Source of the DNA: Methanobacteriota archaeon | Lineage (GTDB): Archaea; Thermoplasmatota; Poseidoniia; Poseidoniales; Poseidoniaceae | Length of the DNA stretch: 9,868 nucleotides | Assembly: GCA_018662715.1 (NCBI GenBank) | Contig: JABJFP010000166.1 | Span: 1 to 9,868, forward strand | Direction: 5' to 3' | Shown: positions 1 through 6,245 of the stretch, piece after piece | How positions within the stretch are numbered: position 1 is the stretch's first letter | How the letters are laid out: the number at the start of each line of letters is the position of its first letter | Translations under genes and position numbers: made by a program | The notes under the pieces: model-generated | The model's database searches: none | Seen by the model: only the letters and a program-made list of their open reading frames with translations | Told to the model about the DNA's origin: nothing

Positions 1-2
1 AT

Positions 3-1361
3 ACCGAAGTTCAAGTTGATATCATTGACCTCCCATCGACCTGGGAATGGTGGATGGTGATTGATGGAGAAAACCACTCCGGACCAATCAGTTTGTCCGT
101 CTCGTATGATTTGGACCATACAGTAGAAATTGAAATTTGGCTCCTCCTTCCGATGGAAGAAACCGCTGGTGAACGGCATACTATCCGAATTGGTGTTCAG
201 CCTGCAAGTGGAAATGAAGATAGCAATCTATTGGATAATATTGTTGAATTTACTTCAATCACTGATTCAGTACACTCACCGGTACTCAAGTTGATTTCAG
301 GAAGCACTTCAACGATTGCTGGTGGTATATTCTCGGCTATAGCCTCGTTGGAAAATCAAGGGAATGCGCGGGACGATAATCTTCGGCTAAAAACGACGGT
401 ATTTTCTACCCCAGCACTGTTGAACGGCAAGAGTTTTCTGAGTGTCAATGGGGTGTCCCATGATGTTGGCGATGAAATTCCATTGACACTTCAGCCTGGT
501 GAGATGATATCCCTAAACTTGGATGTCATGGTTCATGAAAATTCTACATTGAACACAAGGTTTGTTGTACTTTTTGAAATACTAGGCTCCTTGGATGAAA
601 ATGGATTTCCAGTTGTACTCTCTGTTGAACACCTCATTATCCTTGACCAACAACGATCAGTGGAAGCCACTATCGCAAAAGAATCAACAAACGCAATTAT
701 GGAGGGAACTGCCGCTAATGTATGGGTTAACCACACATCGACATCCACACTCAATGAAACAATGATTCTAACGGCGTTTGGCCCAAAGGGTTGGCAAATC
801 TCTTGCAATAAAATATTGATTCCGGAACAAGGGCTACAATTTCTATCGCCACCCGGTCACGTCACCCCCCAAGGGACACAGTCTACTTGTGAAATTTTGA
901 GGTTGAGTGGAACTCTAAAAGGGGATGTTTCCTTCACGCTAAGCAGCATTGATGGGCATCATACATTTACTGAATCCATAGCCTTGGAATACGAGTCTAC
1001 AGATGAGGAGCAATTATTTTCCAACACACAACTCATTGCTGGTGGTTCTGGTGGTTTGATATTTATTGTATCTCTTTTGTTCTTAATGCGAAGAAGGGGC
1101 GAGGAATTTGGATTATCAGAAGAATTTGAAGGAGAAAAGGAGGTCGTTCCAATAAAGGGGCCACCGATTAACGGACCTCCTACAAGCGAAATCCAACCAA
1201 CGGCACAATCCAATCATTCACCGGAATTAAACCATCAGTCCAGCGACGAATCAACGGTTCAACCCGGCCCTCCACCAATACCAGATTCAGGCCTCCCACA
1301 GGGATGGAGTGAAGAACAATGGTCGTACTACGGTCAGCAATACCTTGATGGAACCCTTTAG
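3..1361 (+). CDS. Large surface-exposed beta-domain protein with C-terminal membrane anchor (5' end missing)
   Basis: The reading frame is open to the window edge (17 further codons lie before the first ATG at 54), so this is the 3' part of a longer gene. Counting from that ATG, residues 1-325 are rich in beta strands, Ser/Thr and NxS/T sites (e.g. NHTS near 226), resembling the CARDB/NEW3-type repeated beta-sandwich domains of archaeal cell-surface proteins. The two cysteines in this part (251 and 279) could form a disulfide. One hydrophobic helix (about 327-345, LIFIVSLLFL) followed by MRRRGEE gives an outside-N, inside-C topology by the positive-inside rule. The cytoplasmic tail is Pro/Ser/Gln rich (PPINGPP, PGPPPIP) and ends with WSEEQWSYYGQQYL (418-431). 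The function is unknown; adhesion, S-layer association or extracellular substrate binding are possible. The next gene begins 12 bp after the stop, suggesting co-transcription. Confidence 0.8.
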   Translation, partial: TEVQVDIIDLPSTWEWWMVIDGENHSGPISLSVSYDLDHTVEIEIWLLLPMEETAGERHTIRIGVQPASGNEDSNLLDNIVEFTSITDSVHSPVLKLISGSTSTIAGGIFSAIASLENQGNARDDNLRLKTTVFSTPALLNGKSFLSVNGVSHDVGDEIPLTLQPGEMISLNLDVMVHENSTLNTRFVVLFEILGSLDENGFPVVLSVEHLIILDQQRSVEATIAKESTNAIMEGTAANVWVNHTSTSTLNETMILTAFGPKGWQISCNKILIPEQGLQFLSPPGHVTPQGTQSTCEILRLSGTLKGDVSFTLSSIDGHHTFTESIALEYESTDEEQLFSNTQLIAGGSGGLIFIVSLLFLMRRRGEEFGLSEEFEGEKEVVPIKGPPINGPPTSEIQPTAQSNHSPELNHQSSDESTVQPGPPPIPDSGLPQGWSEEQWSYYGQQYLDGTL

Positions 1362-1373
1362 GGACGCAACACC

Positions 1374-1547
1374 ATGACAGCCTATCCACCTGCATGGTAC
1401 GGGTTGTGGTTTATGGTCGCTCTTTGCGGTGTCACTACGTGGTACTTGAGAAATTTCACAGAGCGCTTTCAAGCGACCAAAATTTCTGCTCTTCTGGGTA
1501 CAGCGTCGATGATCACATTACTGGCTTGGACTTGGACTGATTTTTGA
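1374..1547 (+). CDS. Small two-helix membrane protein, 57 aa
   Basis: An ATG at 1374 opens a 57-codon frame ending in TGA at 1545-1547, exactly filling the gap between two closely packed genes. The product is strongly hydrophobic: helix 1 is about residues 6-25 (WYGLWFMVALCGVTTWYL), a basic/polar connector follows (RNFTERFQATK, 26-36), and helix 2 is about 37-55 (ISALLGTASMITLLAWTW). Six tryptophans in 57 residues are notable. An AGGGA sequence about 9 nt upstream of the ATG, next to the stop of the preceding gene, could serve as ribosome binding site. The TGA is fused to the GAGGTGA ribosome binding site of the next gene, which fits a three-gene operon. I do not recognise a family. Its role may be as a partner of the membrane-anchored protein upstream, which is inference. 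It is easily missed by annotation because of its size. Confidence 0.65.
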   Translation: MTAYPPAWYGLWFMVALCGVTTWYLRNFTERFQATKISALLGTASMITLLAWTWTDF

Positions 1548-1552
1548 GGTGA
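1546..1552 (+). promoter_or_regulatory. Ribosome binding site GAGGTGA of the PqqD-like gene
   Basis: GAGGTGA lies 4 nt before the ATG at 1557 and overlaps the TGA stop of the small membrane protein gene. It is complementary to the conserved archaeal 16S rRNA 3' end (AUCACCUCC), which fixes this start and suggests translational coupling. Confidence 0.75.
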
Positions 1553-1556
1553 TTCA

Positions 1557-2063
1557 ATGAGCGAACTTGCCGGAATTGAAAATCATCCACTCGCACAACA
1601 CTATCCCTGTCGAGTTCCAGTATGGTGGGCGCGCCATGGGTCTGTTGAGAAAGACTCTGAATTAAATGGCGTGAGCGGACGACTTGTCACCCTAAGAATT
1701 GCTAAAAACTTCAAGCGATATGAGCGGTGGCTGGCTAAGATATTACGGGCGCCCAAGGAACTTAGAAAACCACTTGATAGAATGAATAGTGTTCTGTGGG
1801 AACTCTGTGATGGTTCAAGAACTTTTGATGAAATATGCAATGAGATGAATCATCTCTTCAAAGAGGAAATCGCACCGGTAATAGCACGTACTGCGGTTGC
1901 GCTGGCTCAGTTTCAACAACACAATATCCTTCTCATTTTGGAAGAACCTCTCTCAGGAAGGTGGAGCGTTGGCCCGGGGACTATCCCCGACCATCAAGAA
2001 CTATCAGATTTGGGAGAGGAACATCCGTATGACGTTGAATTACTGGTCGGTGAACATGCTTGA
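1557..2063 (+). CDS. PqqD-like winged-helix protein
   Basis: 168 residues, soluble, no signal peptide. The central part (about 66-128) fits the PqqD-like family: LRKPLDRMNSVLWELCDGSRTFDEI carries the characteristic small/hydrophobic pattern leading to a W-E-L-x-D-G-x-R-T core, followed by an amphipathic helix (EEIAPVIARTAVALAQFQQHNILLIL). In RiPP pathways such domains (RREs) bind the leader peptide and present it to a radical SAM enzyme. Many archaeal PqqD-like proteins, however, stand alone and have no known substrate, and no radical SAM or precursor-peptide gene is visible here. The N-terminal 60 residues (VPVWWARHGSVE, RLVTLRIAKNFKRYERWLAKIL) and the acidic C-terminal 40 residues are not typical of PqqD (about 90 aa) and may be lineage-specific. 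The gene starts 9 bp after the small membrane protein gene. Its last 24 bp overlap the convergent ArsC-family gene. Confidence 0.72.
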   Translation: MSELAGIENHPLAQHYPCRVPVWWARHGSVEKDSELNGVSGRLVTLRIAKNFKRYERWLAKILRAPKELRKPLDRMNSVLWELCDGSRTFDEICNEMNHLFKEEIAPVIARTAVALAQFQQHNILLILEEPLSGRWSVGPGTIPDHQELSDLGEEHPYDVELLVGEHA

Positions 2064-2402
2064 AAATCTGGGAATCACTGCCAATAATTTGAGCGGCCGT
2101 GCAATGATGACATGGGTTCCAACATCGATAATAGGCCGTTGTAAATGTTGAGGATTAGTATAGAGGAATGTAGCTATATCGGTCAGAGTTCCACTCGGTT
2201 TGAATTCAAGGTCACTGCTCTTCCGTACAAACTCGATTGGTTCGTGGTTAGAACGGGCAATCAAGTCACAAATTGTTTCAACTGACGGTGGGCTGGCATG
2301 ATAATCAATCAGCTCAAATGATACAGATTGGTCACTCAAAAATTGAAGTGCCTGTCGTGATTTACTGCACCGATTGTAATGATAGAGGTACACAAATGTC
2401 AT
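2040..2402 (-). CDS. ArsC/Spx-family thioredoxin-fold protein (arsenate reductase-like)
   Basis: 120 residues when started at the ATG at 2402, about the normal length for the ArsC (glutaredoxin-type) family. The N-terminal strand VYLYHY leads into NRCSKSRQAL, the family's active-site loop with Cys12. Downstream come Arg60 (FVRKSS), QRPIIDVG (Arg89) and IIARP (Arg102), which correspond to the three arginines that bind the oxyanion in E. coli ArsC. The key residues are thus kept, so a thiol-dependent arsenate reductase is plausible, though many family members (YffB, Spx-like) have other or unknown roles. A 13-residue upstream extension (in-frame ATG at 2441) is rejected because the start at 2402 forms an ATGA overlap with the stop of the upstream gene and has GGTGGT in front of it. 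No arsenite efflux gene or ArsR is visible in the window. Confidence 0.82.
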   Translation of the reverse strand: MTFVYLYHYNRCSKSRQALQFLSDQSVSFELIDYHASPPSVETICDLIARSNHEPIEFVRKSSDLEFKPSGTLTDIATFLYTNPQHLQRPIIDVGTHVIIARPLKLLAVIPRFSSMFTDQ

Positions 2403-3166
2403 GTTACCACCGACCCCTGAGAGGTTGATTGAGGTTCCCAAACCAATCTGAGTCCTATGCCATCGCTGGTCTTGGATTCAAGTGATGAAGACCGTGCAGT
2501 TGAGCGAGTTGAATCGCTTTCAGTGAACCATGAACCACCCCGAGTCACACGACGCTTAGACAATTGGCTACGGTAAGGTTGTTGTGTTCTTGGAGTATTA
2601 TAATCTGGTTCCCACTGATCCTCGCACCATTCAGCAACAAGGCCATTCATGTCGAAAATACCCCAAGGATTGGGTTTTTTCAGTCCAACTTCTTTGGTGG
2701 TGCTACCAGCATTGCCTGCATGCCAACCATAATCATTCAATTCAACATCTCGTTGGCCAAACCACCATCTGCCGTTTGTCCCACAACGTGCAGAATATTC
2801 CCACTCGACTTCTGAGGGAAGACGCCAGATTCCAATCATCCCAAGGCGCTCTGAGCCAGCATCTCGCTCGTTCATACGGGCTAGAAATTCCATCGCATCA
2901 TGGTAAGAAATAGACTCAACCGGCCTCAAACCAGAACTCCATCCTTCATGAAATTTAGAAGGGTTTGACCCCATCAAGTCCACCCATTGGGCTTGTGTAA
3001 TGACTCGTTCACCGAGGAAAAAGGGTTCAGTAATTGATACAGCATGCGGAGGAGATTCGTTTCTTGCGCCAACACCTGAAGAATCTCCAAGAATGAAGTC
3101 ACCGGGTTCAATTAAGCGGTAGACTCCACCCCATGAGTCCGTAAATGCCGGCCGCTCTCCGTCCAT
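2399..3166 (-). CDS. SUMF1/FGE-fold protein lacking the catalytic cysteine pair
   Basis: 255 residues, the usual core length of the formylglycine-generating-enzyme (FGE-sulfatase) family, with no signal peptide. Landmarks in order are: GDFILGD (22-28), ESPPHAVSITEPFFLGERVITQAQW (37-61, the 'pre-helix' region), NPSKF (68-72), RPVESISYHDAMEF (81-94), WRLPSEVEWEYSARCG (114-129), NPWGIFDMNGLVAEWCED (166-183), RRVTRGGSW (205-213), and GIGLRLV (236-242). In true FGE the segment after RGGSW carries two cysteines that bind copper and oxidise the sulfatase cysteine; here it reads FTESDSTRS, with neither. Formylglycine formation is therefore unlikely. Related folds act as hydroxylases, sulfoxide synthase domains (EgtB) or binding modules, so the function is open. 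The start is supported by GAGAGGA overlapping the stop of the upstream reductase gene (10-nt gap). The stop overlaps the ArsC-family start (ATGA). Confidence 0.85.
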   Translation of the reverse strand: MDGERPAFTDSWGGVYRLIEPGDFILGDSSGVGARNESPPHAVSITEPFFLGERVITQAQWVDLMGSNPSKFHEGWSSGLRPVESISYHDAMEFLARMNERDAGSERLGMIGIWRLPSEVEWEYSARCGTNGRWWFGQRDVELNDYGWHAGNAGSTTKEVGLKKPNPWGIFDMNGLVAEWCEDQWEPDYNTPRTQQPYRSQLSKRRVTRGGSWFTESDSTRSTARSSSLESKTSDGIGLRLVWEPQSTSQGSVVT

Positions 3167-3176
3167 TGTAATCCTC

Positions 3177-3725
3177 TCAAGATTGGAGCTTCATAGAAGT
3201 AGACAAGACAGAATCCACAAGAGATTCTAAGCGTCCTTGCAATGCTTCGTCATTAAGATGTCCTTCTTCGTTGAACGCTTCCTTAACATGGCCTACTGCG
3301 AGTTGTTCAGGTACAGGCCAGGCATGAAGCCAGCGCAAAGAAATTCTCATGTGGTTCAGCGTGTTTGCATTTGTCACACCGCCAAGTGTTGACATTAAAC
3401 CAAACACCTTTCCTCCCACGTGTTTGTCGTACATCCAATCAAATGTGTTCTTCATGACGCCCGACATTGTCCCGTGGTACTCAGGAGATGCAACAAGAAA
3501 TGCATCGGATTCTAGCAGTAAAGTTTGAAATTCTTGCACTGTAGCATGATTCCAGCAACCGTCCTCGCCGACAAAGGGTAATGGTTTCTCGTTGAGGTCC
3601 CAGAAGATCACTTCGGCACCCTTTGATTCGGCGATTTTCAATGCTTCATTAACGAGCATTCCCGATTTTGAGGTGCTCCGATATTCTCCTGCAAGCCCGA
3701 GAACTTTCAATCCATTGTATGACAT
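3177..3725 (-). CDS. NAD(P)H-dependent FMN reductase (flavodoxin-like fold)
   Basis: 182 residues from the ATG at 3725, typical for the NADPH-dependent FMN reductase family (chromate/azo reductase, ArsH and SsuE relatives), cytoplasmic. The N-terminal strand-loop KVLGLAGEYRSTSKSG (7-22) is the flavin phosphate-binding loop. LVASPEYHGTMSGVMKNTFDWM (77-98) is the family signature (S-P-E-Y-x-G-x-x-x-G-x-x-K-N-x-x-D-W) that contacts the isoalloxazine ring. GKVFGLMSTLGG (105-116) is the next conserved strand and loop. It probably transfers electrons from NAD(P)H through FMN to quinones, metals or other acceptors. An upstream extension in the same frame (to 3986) is compositionally unlike a protein (Arg/His/Gln/Phe rich) and runs antisense to the TPR gene, so it was rejected. 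It is the first gene of the minus-strand cluster. A weak AAGG sits a few nt before the start. Confidence 0.87.
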   Translation of the reverse strand: MSYNGLKVLGLAGEYRSTSKSGMLVNEALKIAESKGAEVIFWDLNEKPLPFVGEDGCWNHATVQEFQTLLLESDAFLVASPEYHGTMSGVMKNTFDWMYDKHVGGKVFGLMSTLGGVTNANTLNHMRISLRWLHAWPVPEQLAVGHVKEAFNEEGHLNDEALQGRLESLVDSVLSTSMKLQS

Positions 3726-3829
3726 AACCTTCGCAGAAGGGCATAGTCTTTGAATGTAAGGATAATTGTCTGCTCGGAAAGAAGTAACCCTTATGCGGAG
3801 TATTGTATTGGTCGTAAACCGGTGAAACC
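3726..3829. promoter_or_regulatory. Divergent promoter region between FMN reductase cluster and TPR gene
   Basis: This 104-bp gap separates two divergently translated genes, so it must hold promoters for both directions. AT-rich candidate TATA elements are ACAATTATCC (read on the minus strand, near 3758-3767) for the reductase cluster and a weaker TTATG/TATTG stretch (3791-3807) for the TPR gene. None matches the archaeal TATA consensus well, so the exact elements are unresolved. Confidence 0.4.
3821..3825 (+). promoter_or_regulatory. Ribosome binding site GGTGA fixing the GTG start of the TPR gene
   Basis: GGTGA followed by AACC precedes GTG at 3830. The same string GGTGAAACC precedes the ATG of malate dehydrogenase on the other strand, which supports the GTG as the true start rather than a later ATG. 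Confidence 0.7.
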
Positions 3830-6169
3830 GTGACTGACGAAGATGCATCGGAGAAAACACACGATGTTTCGGAAGAGGATGACCTTGCGGATGCCGTTTT
3901 GTCCTCAGTAGAGGACGCCATACATGCGGTTGAAAATGACGAGCAGCCCGACGAAATTGTTGTTGAGAAACCCGTGAAAAAGCCAAGCAATATCATCCCA
4001 GAAATAGACGATGTTGAAGACCCTGAAGAAATGGTCAATATTCTCCTCACAGTGGGGGAAGAGCGTTCACGGAGAGATGACATCAAAGGAGCCCTCGCAG
4101 CCTTCAACAAAGCAATCGCACTTGATCCATCCTGCGATATGGCGTGGTTTAATCGGGGCGTCCTGTTGGAAGCCCAACAAGATGCAAGAGGAGCACGACA
4201 ATCCTTCCAAATATGCTTGGATTTGAATGAAAAACATGCTCCAGCAACGGCAAACATGGCCATACTGCTGGAACGAATTGGAGACTTGGAAGGGGCATAT
4301 TCTATGGCCCAAAAAGCACTCGTGTTTTTCCCGGGACATCCCGCACTCGTAGAACTCAGTCAGCGGTCAAAGGACAGTGGATTATCTGTTCCAATGGAAG
4401 TTATGGAACCCTCGATTGAGGTCAAGCAAGATTTTGATATGGAGGCCGTTCAAGCGATTGCGGAAAAAGCCGGAATTGAAAACCCAGAAGACCTTCTTCA
4501 AGAAGCAGTCCATCACGACCATGATGATGACGACCAACTCTCTATTCAAGAACTTGAGAGTGCAGCAGACGTTATCGTTGCCCAGCAAGAAATTGTCAAA
4601 GAAGTAGTTCCAGAACCTGTCGCAACACCGATTGTTCCAGAACCTGTCCAAGAAGAACCTGAGGAGAATATCGAAGTTTTCGTAGAACAAGCAACTGAGA
4701 TGCTCAAATCGGGTGACGCAAAAGGGGCTCTCAGTCTCCTCAAACCTCACCTAAAGACCATTGGCGCCCGACATCCAGGTGCGTGGAGAATCGCAGGCGG
4801 TGCAATGGCCCGAATGGAACTTGACAACCACGCCATCGCGGCTATGACACATTCACAAAATCTTGAGCCCAGCCATGCCCCAGGATGGTTTAATCTTGGT
4901 TCTGTACAACAACGCTCGAACCTCCTCAATGATGCTATGGCCTCGTATCGAAGGGCATTGGAAGCAGACCCAACATATCTGAAAGCTGCTGAAAAATTGA
5001 ACACCTTGTCTAAAGACAACGGTTTCATTGAAACATTCTTAGAAAGTTCCCGAACCTTGCTTTCAATGGAACCAAGTCACCCAATCAGGGATGAATTTGT
5101 AGATATGCTCATCCAACTAGCAGTAGGGGAAAATGAAGTTTTGGACCAAGTCACAGGACTTCCACCTACGCTCCCTGCAGGACCAGAAATGGCTAGGGAA
5201 GCATTGACTCATATGTCGGAGGAACCATCCGCCCACCGTGCTCTTGCATTATCTCTCAACCTTCAACACGGGGACGCAGTCTTAGTTTGGAAATCTATGA
5301 TTCAGAAGGACAGCCAAAACGGTTCAAATTGGCGTGGTCTCGCTCGCGCTCTAGAACAAGCAGGTGATCTTGAAACTGCGCAAAAGTGTCATGCTAAGGC
5401 AAACGGGCTTGATGGGATTGTGGAACAACCAACAATGGTCGCCGCACCAACACCAGCACCAGCACCAGCACCAGCACCAGCACCAGCACCAGCACCAGCA
5501 CCCTCAGAGGCCAGCCCGCTAATGGAAAGCAATTACTCTGCTCCAGCTATTGAAATGACACCCGTCCAGACTGCCCCTGAGGTAGTACAACAGCCAACAG
5601 CTGCAAACGAGTTGCTCCTCACGCCAAGGGAGCCACAAATGATTGCTCAACCATCGGAATACACTCAACAAGTAGATCTGGCTAAAGCAGCGCTTGATGC
5701 AACCACTGCCGCTGCACAAAATATTCCTCAAAATACAACATCAAATGCAATTTCAAACCAAGATGTTGCTTGGTTTAATCAAGGAGTCCAACTTATTGAT
5801 GATGGGAAATACCGAGAAGCACTTTCTTGTTTTGACAAAGCACTGCCAAATTTTGCTGGAGATGATGCAATGATTATCCGTATTCTCAACAATCGAGGCA
5901 ATGCATACTATTTCCTTGAAGAATACCCGAAGTGTGTGGAATCATACCACCAAGCCATGCTCATACGACCAACTGAAGTCAGAGGCGAAACACTCTACAA
6001 TATGGGAACTGCTTATGCAGAGATGGAACGTTATAATGACGCCGTCAAATGCTTCCAGCAAGCCATACCAAGGGGACTTGACGTTGCAGCAACAAAGCGT
6101 GCAAAGGACCAAATTCGTCGGTGCAATATCCTACAAAAAGCCGTTGAAAAGAAACGGAGAAAGCGCTGA
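3830..6169 (+). CDS. Large TPR-repeat scaffold protein
   Basis: 779 residues with a GTG start, no signal peptide and no membrane helix, so probably cytoplasmic. Residues 1-65 are acidic and disordered. A first TPR block (about 66-178) includes IKGALAAFNKAIALDP and DMAWFNRGVLLEAQQDARGARQSFQICLDL. An acidic linker holds a VHHDHDDDD run (227-235) and PEPV repeats (261-273). A second TPR-like block (about 283-392) includes APGWFNLGSVQQRSNLLNDAMASYRRALEADP, continuing as divergent helical repeats to about 525. A Pro-Ala tract (542-557) and a Gln/Pro/Ala-rich disordered linker follow. A third TPR block (about 645-765: DVAWFNQGVQLIDDGKYREALSCFDKAL, TLYNMGTAYAEMERYNDAVKCFQQAI) closes with a basic tail KKRRKR. 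TPRs mediate protein-protein contacts, so this is likely an assembly scaffold; the partner is unknown. The basic tail may bind nucleic acid or acidic protein, which is inference. Confidence 0.88.
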   Translation: MTDEDASEKTHDVSEEDDLADAVLSSVEDAIHAVENDEQPDEIVVEKPVKKPSNIIPEIDDVEDPEEMVNILLTVGEERSRRDDIKGALAAFNKAIALDPSCDMAWFNRGVLLEAQQDARGARQSFQICLDLNEKHAPATANMAILLERIGDLEGAYSMAQKALVFFPGHPALVELSQRSKDSGLSVPMEVMEPSIEVKQDFDMEAVQAIAEKAGIENPEDLLQEAVHHDHDDDDQLSIQELESAADVIVAQQEIVKEVVPEPVATPIVPEPVQEEPEENIEVFVEQATEMLKSGDAKGALSLLKPHLKTIGARHPGAWRIAGGAMARMELDNHAIAAMTHSQNLEPSHAPGWFNLGSVQQRSNLLNDAMASYRRALEADPTYLKAAEKLNTLSKDNGFIETFLESSRTLLSMEPSHPIRDEFVDMLIQLAVGENEVLDQVTGLPPTLPAGPEMAREALTHMSEEPSAHRALALSLNLQHGDAVLVWKSMIQKDSQNGSNWRGLARALEQAGDLETAQKCHAKANGLDGIVEQPTMVAAPTPAPAPAPAPAPAPAPAPSEASPLMESNYSAPAIEMTPVQTAPEVVQQPTAANELLLTPREPQMIAQPSEYTQQVDLAKAALDATTAAAQNIPQNTTSNAISNQDVAWFNQGVQLIDDGKYREALSCFDKALPNFAGDDAMIIRILNNRGNAYYFLEEYPKCVESYHQAMLIRPTEVRGETLYNMGTAYAEMERYNDAVKCFQQAIPRGLDVAATKRAKDQIRRCNILQKAVEKKRRKR
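5455..5502 (+). repeat. Hexanucleotide tandem repeat (AGCACC)x8
   Basis: Eight perfect copies of AGCACC lie inside the TPR gene and are read as alternating CCA and GCA codons (Pro-Ala x8, residues 542-557). The preceding CACCAACACC looks like a decayed further copy. The uninterrupted identity at third codon positions indicates recent slippage expansion. Because the unit is 6 bp, length changes keep the frame. Confidence 0.95.
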
Positions 6170-6236
6170 AAACCTCACGCAAACTTGGGTCTAATGACTC
6201 ATGAGATTAGGTCAACTTCAAAAACGTCCACTGCTT

Positions 6237-6242
6237 GGGGGT
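6237..6242 (+). promoter_or_regulatory. Ribosome binding site GGGGGT deciding the IscA-type start
   Basis: A G-rich GGGGGT lies 3 nt before the ATG at 6246, while the upstream in-frame ATG at 6201 has no purine-rich site in front of it. The tract is closer to the start than is ideal, so this is moderate support. Confidence 0.45.
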
Positions 6243-6245
6243 ATC

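Noticed and set aside
2564..2913. Plus-strand frames across the FGE-like gene
   Set aside because: Shadows of a well-supported minus-strand gene; the translations have no family features and no ribosome sites.
2040..3725. Calling the minus-strand cluster an arsenic resistance operon
   Set aside because: No ArsB/Acr3, ArsA, ArsR or ArsM is present. ArsC-family and FMN reductase proteins have many other roles, so this is only a hypothesis.
3726..3986. Upstream extension of the FMN reductase frame
   Set aside because: The translation is Arg/His/Gln/Phe rich and lies antisense to the TPR gene. The family's N terminus begins right after the ATG at 3725.
3649..4263. Long antisense reading frame (204 codons, minus strand) opposite the start of the TPR gene
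   Set aside because: Ser/Thr/Ala-rich shadow of the TPR coding sequence with no recognisable motif. It also overlaps the reductase gene in another frame and ignores the divergent promoter gap.
6201..6245. Earlier in-frame ATG for the IscA-type gene
   Set aside because: No ribosome site precedes it and the added 15 residues match no family feature. The ATG at 6246 has GGGGGT in front. It remains possible.
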